This document shows positions 8,769 to 16,508 of a DNA stretch of 64,000 nucleotides, in pieces. This stretch comes from Mycobacterium sp. NBC_00419 (GTDB taxonomy: Bacteria; Actinomycetota; Actinomycetes; Mycobacteriales; Mycobacteriaceae). The notes below the pieces were generated by a model. The model was not told where the DNA came from and made no database searches. It was given only the letters and a program-made list of their open reading frames with translations. Each line of letters opens with the position of its first letter. Positions within the stretch are counted from its first letter, which is position 1. The stretch is taken from contig NZ_CP107931.1 in assembly GCF_036023875.1 (NCBI RefSeq), forward strand, positions 248,001 through 312,000. Reading direction: 5' to 3'. The position numbers were made by a program, and so were the translations under genes.

Positions 8769-10922
8769 TCACGCCGGCTGCCGTGCGGTGTCCTCGAGCC
8801 GCCAGACGGTTTCGGTACCACCGCCCTCGGCGTTGACCGTCCCGGCTGGGGAGAAGGAGTAGATCCCCAGCACCGCCTCGTGGACCCGATCGCTGACGAA
8901 CACGCCCGCGGAGTCGTTGGCGGCGTGCACCCGGTTGGCGAGGTCCACCGCCTCACCCCACAGCGCGTAGATCGTCGAGCGCTGGCCCACCAGCCCACTG
9001 GTCACCGGGCCGCTGTCGATACCGGCGCGGACTTGGAGGTGGGAGTCGTGCTGGTGGTTGAACCCCCGGAGGATCTCGGCCACTTCGCGGGCGAACGCGA
9101 TGGTGCGGCTGGCATGGTCGACCCGCGGTACGACCAGTCCACACGTGGCCAGCAGCCCGTTGTCCTGCATGCTGCGAACCTGTTCGACGCCGTGGCGTTC
9201 TGCGGCGGCATCGAAGGCCTCCACCAGCGAGTTGAGCATCGCCACCGACTCCTGGGCCGGCAGCGACCGGGCGAAGTCGTCGAAACCCAGCAGCTGGGCA
9301 TAGATCACCGACACATCGCGGTGCCTGGTGCTGATGTTCTCCTCGCCCTCGCGGTACCGCCGGGCCTCCGGTTCGGGCATCAGGCTGGACAGCAGCTCGT
9401 CGTTCTCGCGGCGCTGCTCGTCGATCAGTTGCTGCTTGGTCTGCAGGCTGGTGCTCATGGCGTTGAACGCCGAGGCCAGTTCGCCGAACTCGTCTGTGGA
9501 GTCCACCGGGACATTGACGTCGAGCTCGCCGCCGGCGACCCGGCGGACCGCTGTGGCCAGGCGCTTGACGGGCCGGGTCAGGATGCGGCTGAACAGCAGG
9601 GCCAGCAAGCACACCACCACGACGATCGCCGCCGTCGACAGCGCGATGTTGCGCGCGAAGGTGCTCACCGGGGCCAGCGCCTCGGACTTGTCGATCTTGG
9701 CCACGAGCACCCAGTCCAGGCCGGGAAGCTTCAGCGGCGCGTACGCGTTCAGCGTCTCCGTCCCGAGGTAGCTGGAAGCTGTTGTGACGCCGGACTTACC
9801 GGCCAGCGCCAGATTCACGGGTGCGGTGTCCACGGGCTGGAGCAGGATACTGTCGCCGGTTTCCACTTCGCGCTCTGCGACCTCCCGCGGGGTTCCGTTC
9901 GCCACGACCTCCTCGAGAAAGCCCTTGGGGTTGGACAACAGGTCCCGGGATACTGACCTCATCAGTTTGTCCGGTCCGGCGAGATAGGTCTCGCCGGACG
10001 CCCCCAGACCGTCGTCCTCCCACTGCCGGTTTCCCGTCATCACCCTGTTGATCTCGGAGGGCTTCAGCTGCAGTGCCAGCACGCCGTGGATCCCTGCTGC
10101 GTCGCCGACCGGTGTGAGCACCCACGGTGTGGGAATACCGTAGGCCGGCGCGTAGTCCTGGAAGTCCGTCATGACCACCTCGTCCACCGAGGTTGCGCGC
10201 ATCGTCCTGCGGAACGCGTCGGCGAGACTTGTGGTCTGGTAGGTCCCGCTGAGCACGTCGGCGCCGAGGTCGACACCCTTGGCGGCGGTGTAGACCACAT
10301 TGCCGTCGGTGTCGAGCAACAGGACGTCGTCGAAGCCGAACCGGTCGGCGAAGTCGGCGAAGAACGGCTGGTACCGGGCGTTGGCCGCCGACCACGCACT
10401 GGGGTCACCGGCCGACAACACCTTCGCGGCCGCCTCGAAGTCACCCTTGGCCGGAGCGGTGTAGAGCGCCTGGAGGTAGGTCTGCGCGTTCGACGTCGGC
10501 TGATACAGCAGAGGATCGGACGGCTGGCCGGTGCCCTTCGCTAATTCCGGGCCGAAGACGTCGGTGTAGTACTTGGCCACGGTCTCCTGAGCGCCCGGCG
10601 GCAGCGGTGTCTTCTGCAGGTCCTTGAACGCGGCGCTGAAGTCCTTGGTCGCGGTGATCGCCGCCGAGCTGTGGGTCAACACGGTGGCCGCATCGTTGAT
10701 GCTCTCGTAGAACGCGGTGATCTCCCTGGCTCGCGATTCGCGTAGCTGGGTGAGCCGCTGGTATTCGGCGGTGCGCAGCGAACTGGTGCCGGACAGGTAG
10801 CCGATGAGCCCGGCGATGAGCACCGACACCACGCTCACGGTGAGCAGCATCAGCAGCAGCTTGGACTGGAAGCCGAGCGACCGCAGCCGCCCCGGTGACA
10901 GCACGCCCGATAACCGCCCCAC
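8769..10922 (-). CDS. Membrane sensor with Cache-like, HAMP and degenerate class III cyclase domains
   Basis: A 717-residue protein. It has membrane helices at about 20-42 and 425-447, enclosing a large extracytoplasmic Cache-like sensor. A HAMP domain (RILTRPVKRLATAVRRVAGGELDVNVPV) is followed by a short coiled segment and a class III cyclase homology domain from about 530. The layout matches M. tuberculosis Rv2435c. Key cyclase residues are altered. The first metal Asp of FADIVGF is Gln (YAQLLGF). The GD pair is QD, and the transition-state Asn of GDTVN is Asp (GEAVDLANR). Cyclase activity is therefore doubtful. Starts with GTG. Confidence 0.88.
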   Translation of the reverse strand: MGRLSGVLSPGRLRSLGFQSKLLLMLLTVSVVSVLIAGLIGYLSGTSSLRTAEYQRLTQLRESRAREITAFYESINDAATVLTHSSAAITATKDFSAAFKDLQKTPLPPGAQETVAKYYTDVFGPELAKGTGQPSDPLLYQPTSNAQTYLQALYTAPAKGDFEAAAKVLSAGDPSAWSAANARYQPFFADFADRFGFDDVLLLDTDGNVVYTAAKGVDLGADVLSGTYQTTSLADAFRRTMRATSVDEVVMTDFQDYAPAYGIPTPWVLTPVGDAAGIHGVLALQLKPSEINRVMTGNRQWEDDGLGASGETYLAGPDKLMRSVSRDLLSNPKGFLEEVVANGTPREVAEREVETGDSILLQPVDTAPVNLALAGKSGVTTASSYLGTETLNAYAPLKLPGLDWVLVAKIDKSEALAPVSTFARNIALSTAAIVVVVCLLALLFSRILTRPVKRLATAVRRVAGGELDVNVPVDSTDEFGELASAFNAMSTSLQTKQQLIDEQRRENDELLSSLMPEPEARRYREGEENISTRHRDVSVIYAQLLGFDDFARSLPAQESVAMLNSLVEAFDAAAERHGVEQVRSMQDNGLLATCGLVVPRVDHASRTIAFAREVAEILRGFNHQHDSHLQVRAGIDSGPVTSGLVGQRSTIYALWGEAVDLANRVHAANDSAGVFVSDRVHEAVLGIYSFSPAGTVNAEGGGTETVWRLEDTARQPA

Positions 10923-10992
10923 CGGCCAAACCCCCGCTCTAGCAGCATTTGTGCAGATCAGCGGATGTTAACGCATCTGATGATCCGGGGTG

Positions 10993-12030
10993 TCAGTTCC
11001 GGGACTGCAGTGCCTGTTGGCCGAAGGTGCCGGTCTGCAGCGACCCTTCGGGCAGGACGAGGTCACCGGACTCGAGCCGGGAGCGCAAGTAGGTGAACGT
11101 CTGGGCGGTCTGGGCGAACAGGTGCTCGCCGGCCACCAGTGGCTGGCGGGCGGGTTCGGACGCGGACTCGAACTGCGGCAGCGGCTTGACCACCGTGTCG
11201 TAGTCGACATTGAAGAACAGCGGAAACGAGTACCGCTCCTCAGCCACCTTGCGCACCCGGTGGGAGGTGGCCACGAACGCTCCGTTGGTCCACAACTCCA
11301 GCAGGTCGCCGACGTTGACGATGTAGGTGCCCGGGATGGGCGGCGCGTCGATCCACTCACCGTCGCCGTTGAGCACCTCGAGTCCGGGCGCGGTCGGCTT
11401 GAGCAGGGTGAAGCATTCGTAGTCGGTATGCGCACCGATGCCCTGGACGTCCTGAGCCTGCGGGTTGTGCGGGTAGTAGATCAGTCGCAGTTGGCTCGGT
11501 GTCTTGGTGGCGTGCCGGGTGAAGGTGGCGGGATCTTCACCGAGTGCAACAGCGAACGCCGCCAACAGGTCTCGGCCCACCCCCAGGATGGCCTGGTAGT
11601 ACTCGGTGACGGTGTCGGCGAAGCCGGGCAGGTCCGGCCAGACGTTGGGCCCCAGCATCGGATTGCCGGCCAGGTGGTCAGGGTCGTCGGCGGGCAGATC
11701 CAACGCGGTGTCGAACGCCTCCTTGAGGTCGGTCAGGTCGCCGTACAGACCCTCCTCCCCGACCGGAACATAGCCGCGATGGCAGGTGGATAGCCCTATG
11801 TAGGACTTCATCTTCTCCGGCATCGGCAGGGCGAAGAACTCTTTGGTGGCGGCCAGCAGGCGCTCGAAGAGGTCCTCGCTGATACCCGTGTCGGAGATGT
11901 AGAAGAACCCGACATCGCGCGCCGCCAAACCCAATTCGGCTGCGACGCGTTCGCGCTGTGCGGCGTCGTCGGACCGCAGCCCGCTGATGTCGATGACGGG
12001 TATCGATTGAAATGATGTCGCCGCACTCAC
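10993..12030 (-). CDS. 2-oxoglutarate/Fe(II) oxygenase, isopenicillin N synthase family
   Basis: A 345-residue protein with the N-terminal DIOX segment (IPVIDISGLRSDDA) and the jelly-roll core. The facial triad is visible: His and Asp in GAHTDYE (near 199-201) and the distal His in TSHRVRKV (near 255). Next comes the oxoglutarate-binding Arg in RYSFPLF. Enzymes of this family hydroxylate, desaturate or cyclise small molecules. It is the last gene of the ureide operon and overlaps the preceding gene by 4 bp (GTGA). Its place in ureide metabolism is not obvious; it could act on a purine or hydantoin derivative. That is inference. Confidence 0.88.
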   Translation of the reverse strand: MSAATSFQSIPVIDISGLRSDDAAQRERVAAELGLAARDVGFFYISDTGISEDLFERLLAATKEFFALPMPEKMKSYIGLSTCHRGYVPVGEEGLYGDLTDLKEAFDTALDLPADDPDHLAGNPMLGPNVWPDLPGFADTVTEYYQAILGVGRDLLAAFAVALGEDPATFTRHATKTPSQLRLIYYPHNPQAQDVQGIGAHTDYECFTLLKPTAPGLEVLNGDGEWIDAPPIPGTYIVNVGDLLELWTNGAFVATSHRVRKVAEERYSFPLFFNVDYDTVVKPLPQFESASEPARQPLVAGEHLFAQTAQTFTYLRSRLESGDLVLPEGSLQTGTFGQQALQSRN

Positions 12031-12617
12031 AGTGTCACGCTTCCTTCTTGTTCTTCGACGGTCCAGGCGAAGTCGTCGTCGACCCACAGCTGCCCCGGGG
12101 TCATCCGGGGTACGAGTTCCATTCCGACGCGCCCGGATTGGGCCGAGTCCGTGATCAGCCAGTTGGCGTCGGCCACGGTGCCCAACGAGATTTCGGCCCG
12201 GGTCTCCTGCTTGACGGCCCACCCGAACCGCGCCCCGACGCGCACCAGGACGGCGACCGCGTCACCGGGGCCGGACAACAGCAGACCCCAACACGGTTCG
12301 ACGGGTTCGGCCTCACGCTGCCAGTGCTCGATGTAGTCGGCATGAACGCCCACCTCGACCAAAGTCGCGCCGTCCCAGCTCATCCGGCCCGCATCAGGCG
12401 GTCCGGCCGGCTGCAGGTCGATCGTTCTGGTCCACTCGAAGATGTCACCACGCTGAGACAGCCGCCCGGCGAATCCCGCACCGGGGCCACGCAGGTCGAC
12501 GAACGCCGAAAGTCCCTGCAGCCATTGCACATCCGTTGTGGTATCCCGGGAACCGTCGACGTCGATGAGCAGGGTTCGCCGCCACAGTCCCGGGCACTCC
12601 GATATCTGTGGCGTCAC
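12027..12617 (-). CDS. Conserved unknown protein, HRI1/lipocalin-like
   Basis: A 196-residue soluble protein with no signal peptide. It contains GLWRRTLLIDVDG, DTTTDVQWLQ, FVDLRGP, GDIFEWTRTIDLQP and ADYIEHWQRE. This pattern of Trp and charged pairs resembles a bacterial family related to yeast Hri1, which has a lipocalin-like barrel; I recall this from family appearance and cannot verify it. No catalytic motif is recognisable. It is locked into the ureide operon by 4 bp GTGA overlaps on both sides, so it likely binds or processes an intermediate. Function unknown. Confidence 0.6.
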   Translation of the reverse strand: MTPQISECPGLWRRTLLIDVDGSRDTTTDVQWLQGLSAFVDLRGPGAGFAGRLSQRGDIFEWTRTIDLQPAGPPDAGRMSWDGATLVEVGVHADYIEHWQREAEPVEPCWGLLLSGPGDAVAVLVRVGARFGWAVKQETRAEISLGTVADANWLITDSAQSGRVGMELVPRMTPGQLWVDDDFAWTVEEQEGSVTL

Positions 12618-13636
12618 TGTGCCTCATCCCAGCATCGCTGCAGATCTGCCAGTCCCGCCGCGGTCGGACGTCCGAGCGCACGCACCCGCGCGATGCCGCC
12701 GTCGGGATACGCCTGTAGCCGGATGGCGGTGATGTCGGGTGCATCGACGACGAAGACCTGACGGGCATCGGGTACCACGTGGATTCGCGGCAGGACGATT
12801 TCATCGAAGGGCAGCGACCAATAGGGCCGGCACGCACTGGGCCGGTCATGGGTGCCCATGACGCAGACTTCACGGGAGGCGTTGAAAACGAAGCAGGAGG
12901 TGTCGATCTCGATGCGGTCCAGGTGCGCGGGCACCAGGAACGAGATCGTCACCGCGTCATGGGTGTCGGGGCCGATGTCGCGTCTGCGCCGCGCTTCCCA
13001 GCCCGCCCCCATGTTCCCGGGACGGCTACCGGCGATCAGCGATCGGGCATCGGAGTAGAACGTGTCGCTGCAATGCTCCACCCGGCCGCCCTGCTCGGCA
13101 CCGGAGACCTCCACGGTGACGCCGGACCACAGCCGCGGGTCGGGTATGGGATCGCCGTGGGCCCGCAGCCGGGCCACCCCGCCGTCGGAGTCGATCACCA
13201 ACTTCAGATGGGTGTAGCGGCGCCGGTCACTGACCGAGATCGGGTTGTGCGCGTCGGGTTTCAGTGGTGTCGACGCCGCGAGTGGCTGCCACTGGACCGG
13301 TCCGCACGGGTCCTCACCCGCGGCCAGGTTCGCGCCGTAGACGACGGCGGCGGTGGGGTGGTTGCCGGTGAAGTTGCGGGTGTCGACGTCGATGGTCCGC
13401 AGTCGTCCGGGGACACCGAGCCGGATGATCACCCAGTCCCCCGCCGCGGCGTGCCTGCGTGTCTCCCAGCCGTCAACCACCTCACCGCGCAGGTCGAAGG
13501 TTCCCGGTACGAAGCTGGGCTCGGACGCCGCGATCAGGTTCTCCTTGAACCCGAACGACTCGTCGCTGGCCGCCACCACACTGCCGCCCACCGCGCGGGA
13601 GGCCAGGTCCAGGGCGGCCTGGAAGTCGATGTTCAC
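12614..13636 (-). CDS. alc: Allantoicase
   Basis: A 340-residue protein with the two repeated beta-sandwich halves of allantoicase. Each half carries the family phrases: DGWETRRH, DWVIIRLGVPG and DVDTRNFTGNHP in the first, and MGAGWEARRRRD, ISFLVPAHLDRIEIDTSCF in the second. The enzyme hydrolyses allantoate to ureidoglycolate and urea in the cytosol. The GTG start at 13636 is set by the 4 bp overlap with the racemase stop and by the family-like N-terminus VNIDFQAALDLASRAVGGSVV. It sits with allantoinase and the racemase, giving the first two hydrolytic steps of allantoin breakdown. Confidence 0.92.
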   Translation of the reverse strand: MNIDFQAALDLASRAVGGSVVAASDESFGFKENLIAASEPSFVPGTFDLRGEVVDGWETRRHAAAGDWVIIRLGVPGRLRTIDVDTRNFTGNHPTAAVVYGANLAAGEDPCGPVQWQPLAASTPLKPDAHNPISVSDRRRYTHLKLVIDSDGGVARLRAHGDPIPDPRLWSGVTVEVSGAEQGGRVEHCSDTFYSDARSLIAGSRPGNMGAGWEARRRRDIGPDTHDAVTISFLVPAHLDRIEIDTSCFVFNASREVCVMGTHDRPSACRPYWSLPFDEIVLPRIHVVPDARQVFVVDAPDITAIRLQAYPDGGIARVRALGRPTAAGLADLQRCWDEAQ

Positions 13637-14385
13637 CGGTGTCCCCCTAGTGCTGCACTCAGTGGCCAGTGGCTGCGCGGGTTGTCCGGACCCGCCGCGT
13701 ACACCCCGGCTTTGCTCGTGAACAGTCCCAGACCGACCAGCATCTGAGCCAGCCCCACCGCCGCCGCGACACCGTCGACACACGGCACCCCCACGGTGCT
13801 GGAGACGGCCTCGGTGACACCGGCCATCCCCGCGCACCCCAGGCAGATCACGTCGGCGCCGTCCTCGGCCACCGCACGGGCCGCTTCGGCGACGATCGCG
13901 GCCACCGCGCCGTCGGGGTCGGCGTCCACCTCGGCGGTGCCCAGACCGCAGGCCCGCACCGAGGCGCAGTGCGCATCCAGACCGGCGAGCAACAGTCGGT
14001 CCTCGATGGGTGCGATCGAGCGGGCCAGCGTGGTCACCACCGAGAAGCGCCTGCCGATGAGATGCGCGACGTGGGCCGCGGATTCGGCGATGTCGAGGAC
14101 GGGAACCTCCAGCATCTCCTGAAGGGCGTCTTTACCGTGCTCGCCGAACCCGGCCAGGATCACCGCGTCGGCCTCGAAGGTGCCCTCGGCCAGCGCACAG
14201 GCCACGACGTCCATCACGCCCACCGCTGACAGGTAACTCTCGGCCGCCGAGTCGATCGCGGCTGAGCCGAATGATGGCTGTGCAGTGTCGATCTCGGTTC
14301 CGGGCGCAGCGGCGGCACGGGCGGCCGCCGCGATCTCAGCGGTCATCGACGCCGAGGTGTTGGGGTTGAGGACCAGGATCTTCAC
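13633..14385 (-). CDS. Allantoin/hydantoin racemase (Asp/Glu racemase family)
   Basis: A 250-residue protein starting VKILVLNPNTSASMT, the typical opening of hydantoin and allantoin racemases. The two active-site Cys positions appear to be in GLDAHCASVRACG and ICLGCAGM, with LAGFGEHGKDAL between. It interconverts R- and S-allantoin so that both can enter the stereospecific allantoinase step. It overlaps allantoinase upstream and allantoicase downstream by 4 bp each (GTGA at both). Neighbours make allantoin the more likely substrate than other hydantoins. Confidence 0.88.
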   Translation of the reverse strand: MKILVLNPNTSASMTAEIAAAARAAAAPGTEIDTAQPSFGSAAIDSAAESYLSAVGVMDVVACALAEGTFEADAVILAGFGEHGKDALQEMLEVPVLDIAESAAHVAHLIGRRFSVVTTLARSIAPIEDRLLLAGLDAHCASVRACGLGTAEVDADPDGAVAAIVAEAARAVAEDGADVICLGCAGMAGVTEAVSSTVGVPCVDGVAAAVGLAQMLVGLGLFTSKAGVYAAGPDNPRSHWPLSAALGGHR

Positions 14386-15689
14386 GCCGGCTCCTTCACC
14401 GCGAGGAGTCGTCCGCCCAGCCAGGTCTGCACCACCGAACCGGTCAGCGTCATCCCCTCGTATGGGGTCACCGGGTAACGGTGCAGCAGGTCCGCGCCGC
14501 GGACCACCCAGGCCGCGTCCGGGTCGAAGAGGGTGAAGTCGGCGCGCATGTCCACCGCGATCACCCCGCGGTCGGTCAGGCCTGCCAGTGCCGCGGGAGC
14601 CTGCGCCATCCATCGGCACACGTCGGGCAGGCCGAATCCGGCAGCCCGCGCCTGGGTCCACAACGCCGGCAGCGCCACCTGCAGGGAGCTGATTCCGCCG
14701 AAGGCCCGGCCGAAGTCGCCGCCGCGGAGATCCTTGAGCTCGGGCGCGCACGGCGAATGGTCGGACACCACCATGTCCAGGGTGCCGTCGGCCAGCCCCG
14801 CCCATAGTCTTCGGCGGTTCTCCTCGGCGCGGATCGGTGGGCAGGCGGCGAACACGGTGCCGCCGTCAGGAACCTGCTCGGCGGCGAAAGTCAGGTAATG
14901 CGGACATGTTTCGGCGGTCACCGGCAGGCCGGACCGCTTGGCTGCCGCAATGAGAGGCAGCACGGTGGCGCTGGAGACGTGCACGATATGTGCCCGCGCC
15001 CCGGTGTCGGCGACGGCGTCGATGACCAGCCGCACGGCGTCGTGCTCGGCGGCGTCGGGTCGCGACTCCAGGAAGCGTGCATAGTCGCGGCCGGCCGGTG
15101 GAGCACAATCCGCGAGCACCCGGGCGCTTTCGGCGTGCACCAACATCACCGAGTCCAGTTCGGCGACAACGGACATCGCATCACCGAACTGCCCAGGGGT
15201 CAATGGCGGGAAGTTCGGGTTTCCCGAGTCGGACAGAAAGCACTTGAATCCGCGCACCCCGAAGGCCGCCAGCTCCGCGAAGGTGGCAAGATTCCCGGGA
15301 ACCACACCGCCCCAGAACTCGGTGCTGATGCCACAGTTGCTCTGTGCGGCAGCTTGTTTGGTCGCAAGTGCGTCAGTGGTCGTGGTCACCGGATCGCTGT
15401 CCAGCGGCATGTCGACCAGGGTGGTGATCCCACCGGCCGCCGCCGCTGCGGTGGCACTGGCGAAGCCCTCCCAGTCGGTGCCGGGCTCATTGATGTGGAC
15501 GTGGGTATCGACCAGGCCGGGCAGCAGGATCGCGCCGGGCGGTACCCACGCCTCCTCGCGTGCGCGAAGGGGCGCATCGACATCGGTGACCACCCGGATG
15601 ATGCCGTCGGCCACACCAAGTGCGGCGGGCCGAACGGCATCATCGATCACCGCGCGCGGGGCACGGATCACCTGGTCGAGCGTGATCAC
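14382..15689 (-). CDS. allB: Allantoinase
   Basis: A 435-residue cyclic amidohydrolase. Metal ligands are visible: DTHVHINEPG (about 60-67), the carboxylated Lys in GVRGFKCFL (near 149), His in LVHAES and IVHVSS, and Asp in VSDHSP (near 309). The NEPG extension after HVH is typical of allantoinase rather than dihydropyrimidinase. It hydrolyses allantoin to allantoate with two Zn or Fe/Co ions. The start is GTG at 15689, inside a GTGA overlap with the metallo-beta-lactamase gene. Together with the racemase and allantoicase it forms the enzymatic core of the operon. Confidence 0.94.
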   Translation of the reverse strand: MITLDQVIRAPRAVIDDAVRPAALGVADGIIRVVTDVDAPLRAREEAWVPPGAILLPGLVDTHVHINEPGTDWEGFASATAAAAAGGITTLVDMPLDSDPVTTTTDALATKQAAAQSNCGISTEFWGGVVPGNLATFAELAAFGVRGFKCFLSDSGNPNFPPLTPGQFGDAMSVVAELDSVMLVHAESARVLADCAPPAGRDYARFLESRPDAAEHDAVRLVIDAVADTGARAHIVHVSSATVLPLIAAAKRSGLPVTAETCPHYLTFAAEQVPDGGTVFAACPPIRAEENRRRLWAGLADGTLDMVVSDHSPCAPELKDLRGGDFGRAFGGISSLQVALPALWTQARAAGFGLPDVCRWMAQAPAALAGLTDRGVIAVDMRADFTLFDPDAAWVVRGADLLHRYPVTPYEGMTLTGSVVQTWLGGRLLAVKEPA

Positions 15690-16504
15690 TTCGGGCGTAC
15701 CGGGCCGAAACGTTCCTCGAACCGGCGGGTCAGCTCCGGCCAGACATGCGGATCGTGGCCCGGCACCAGTTCGTAGCCCTTCTCGGCGGCCAGCTTCTTG
15801 AGCCGCCGGATCGGCTCCACCGTCTCGGCGGGATCGATGTCGATGAACCCGCCGATCGCCAGTTCATGCTCGATGTTCTCGGTGAGATCCGCGGCGTCGA
15901 AGGCGAAGACGAATCCCCCGCCGCCGACGGTGCGGTCGAGTTCGACCACGAAACTCTGATGCCCTGGTGTGTGGCCATAGGTGGGCACCGCGGTGATGCC
16001 TGGAGCAATCTGCGCCTCGCCGTCGGCGAGCACCCAGTCGATGCGGGGATCGTCGAAGTCGATCCGGGCGATCGCATGGTGCTCGGGTTCGGGGTGGTTG
16101 GACAACCCGTACTCGAGTTCGCGTCGCTGCGCGTGCACCGGCACCTTGCCGGCGAACAGCTTGACTCCGCCGGCATGGTCGTGATGCAGGTGTGAGAGCG
16201 CAACCAGATGGATGTCGTCGATGTCGACGCCGATGTCGTGCAGCGACTCCTCGATCGGTTCACCGGGTCCCGGCAGCACCGGGATGTACTCGACCGTCGG
16301 GTAGAACCGGCGGTAGAGCGCGGGATCCCGGATGAGCGCGGTGTTGAACCCGGTGTCGAGCAGCACCCAGCCCCCGTCGGTCTGGATCAGTACGCCCGGC
16401 ACCGGCTCACGCATCCGCAGCTCCGGAGCTGCGCCATACACCGACACCGACTTGGGCAACTCCTCCCAGCCCAGTGTCAGCAGGATGATCCGGCGAACCC
16501 CCAT
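15686..16504 (-). CDS. Metallo-beta-lactamase-fold hydrolase, lactonase-like
   Basis: A 272-residue MBL-fold protein with a full two-metal site: SHLHHDHAGG (HxHxDH), a later His in EPEHHAIAR or GHTPGHQS, and the bridging Asp in FAFDAADL. Overall it resembles the AttM/AiiB N-acyl-homoserine lactonase branch (opening LGWEELPKS, GVLIQTDGGWVLLDTGF). Placement inside the allantoin genes argues for hydrolysis of a ureide or lactone-like intermediate rather than quorum quenching, but this is inference. It overlaps allB by 4 bp and lies 4 bp from the binding-protein gene. Confidence 0.8.
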   Translation of the reverse strand: MGVRRIILLTLGWEELPKSVSVYGAAPELRMREPVPGVLIQTDGGWVLLDTGFNTALIRDPALYRRFYPTVEYIPVLPGPGEPIEESLHDIGVDIDDIHLVALSHLHHDHAGGVKLFAGKVPVHAQRRELEYGLSNHPEPEHHAIARIDFDDPRIDWVLADGEAQIAPGITAVPTYGHTPGHQSFVVELDRTVGGGGFVFAFDAADLTENIEHELAIGGFIDIDPAETVEPIRRLKKLAAEKGYELVPGHDPHVWPELTRRFEERFGPVRPK

Positions 16505-16508
16505 CGGC

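Noticed and set aside
10960..10992. Partial inverted repeat GATCA...TGATC after the oxygenase stop
   Set aside because: Inner part mismatched and no T tract.
12779..13747. A 322-codon frame antisense to allantoicase
   Set aside because: Shadow of a well-supported gene with no recognisable domain.
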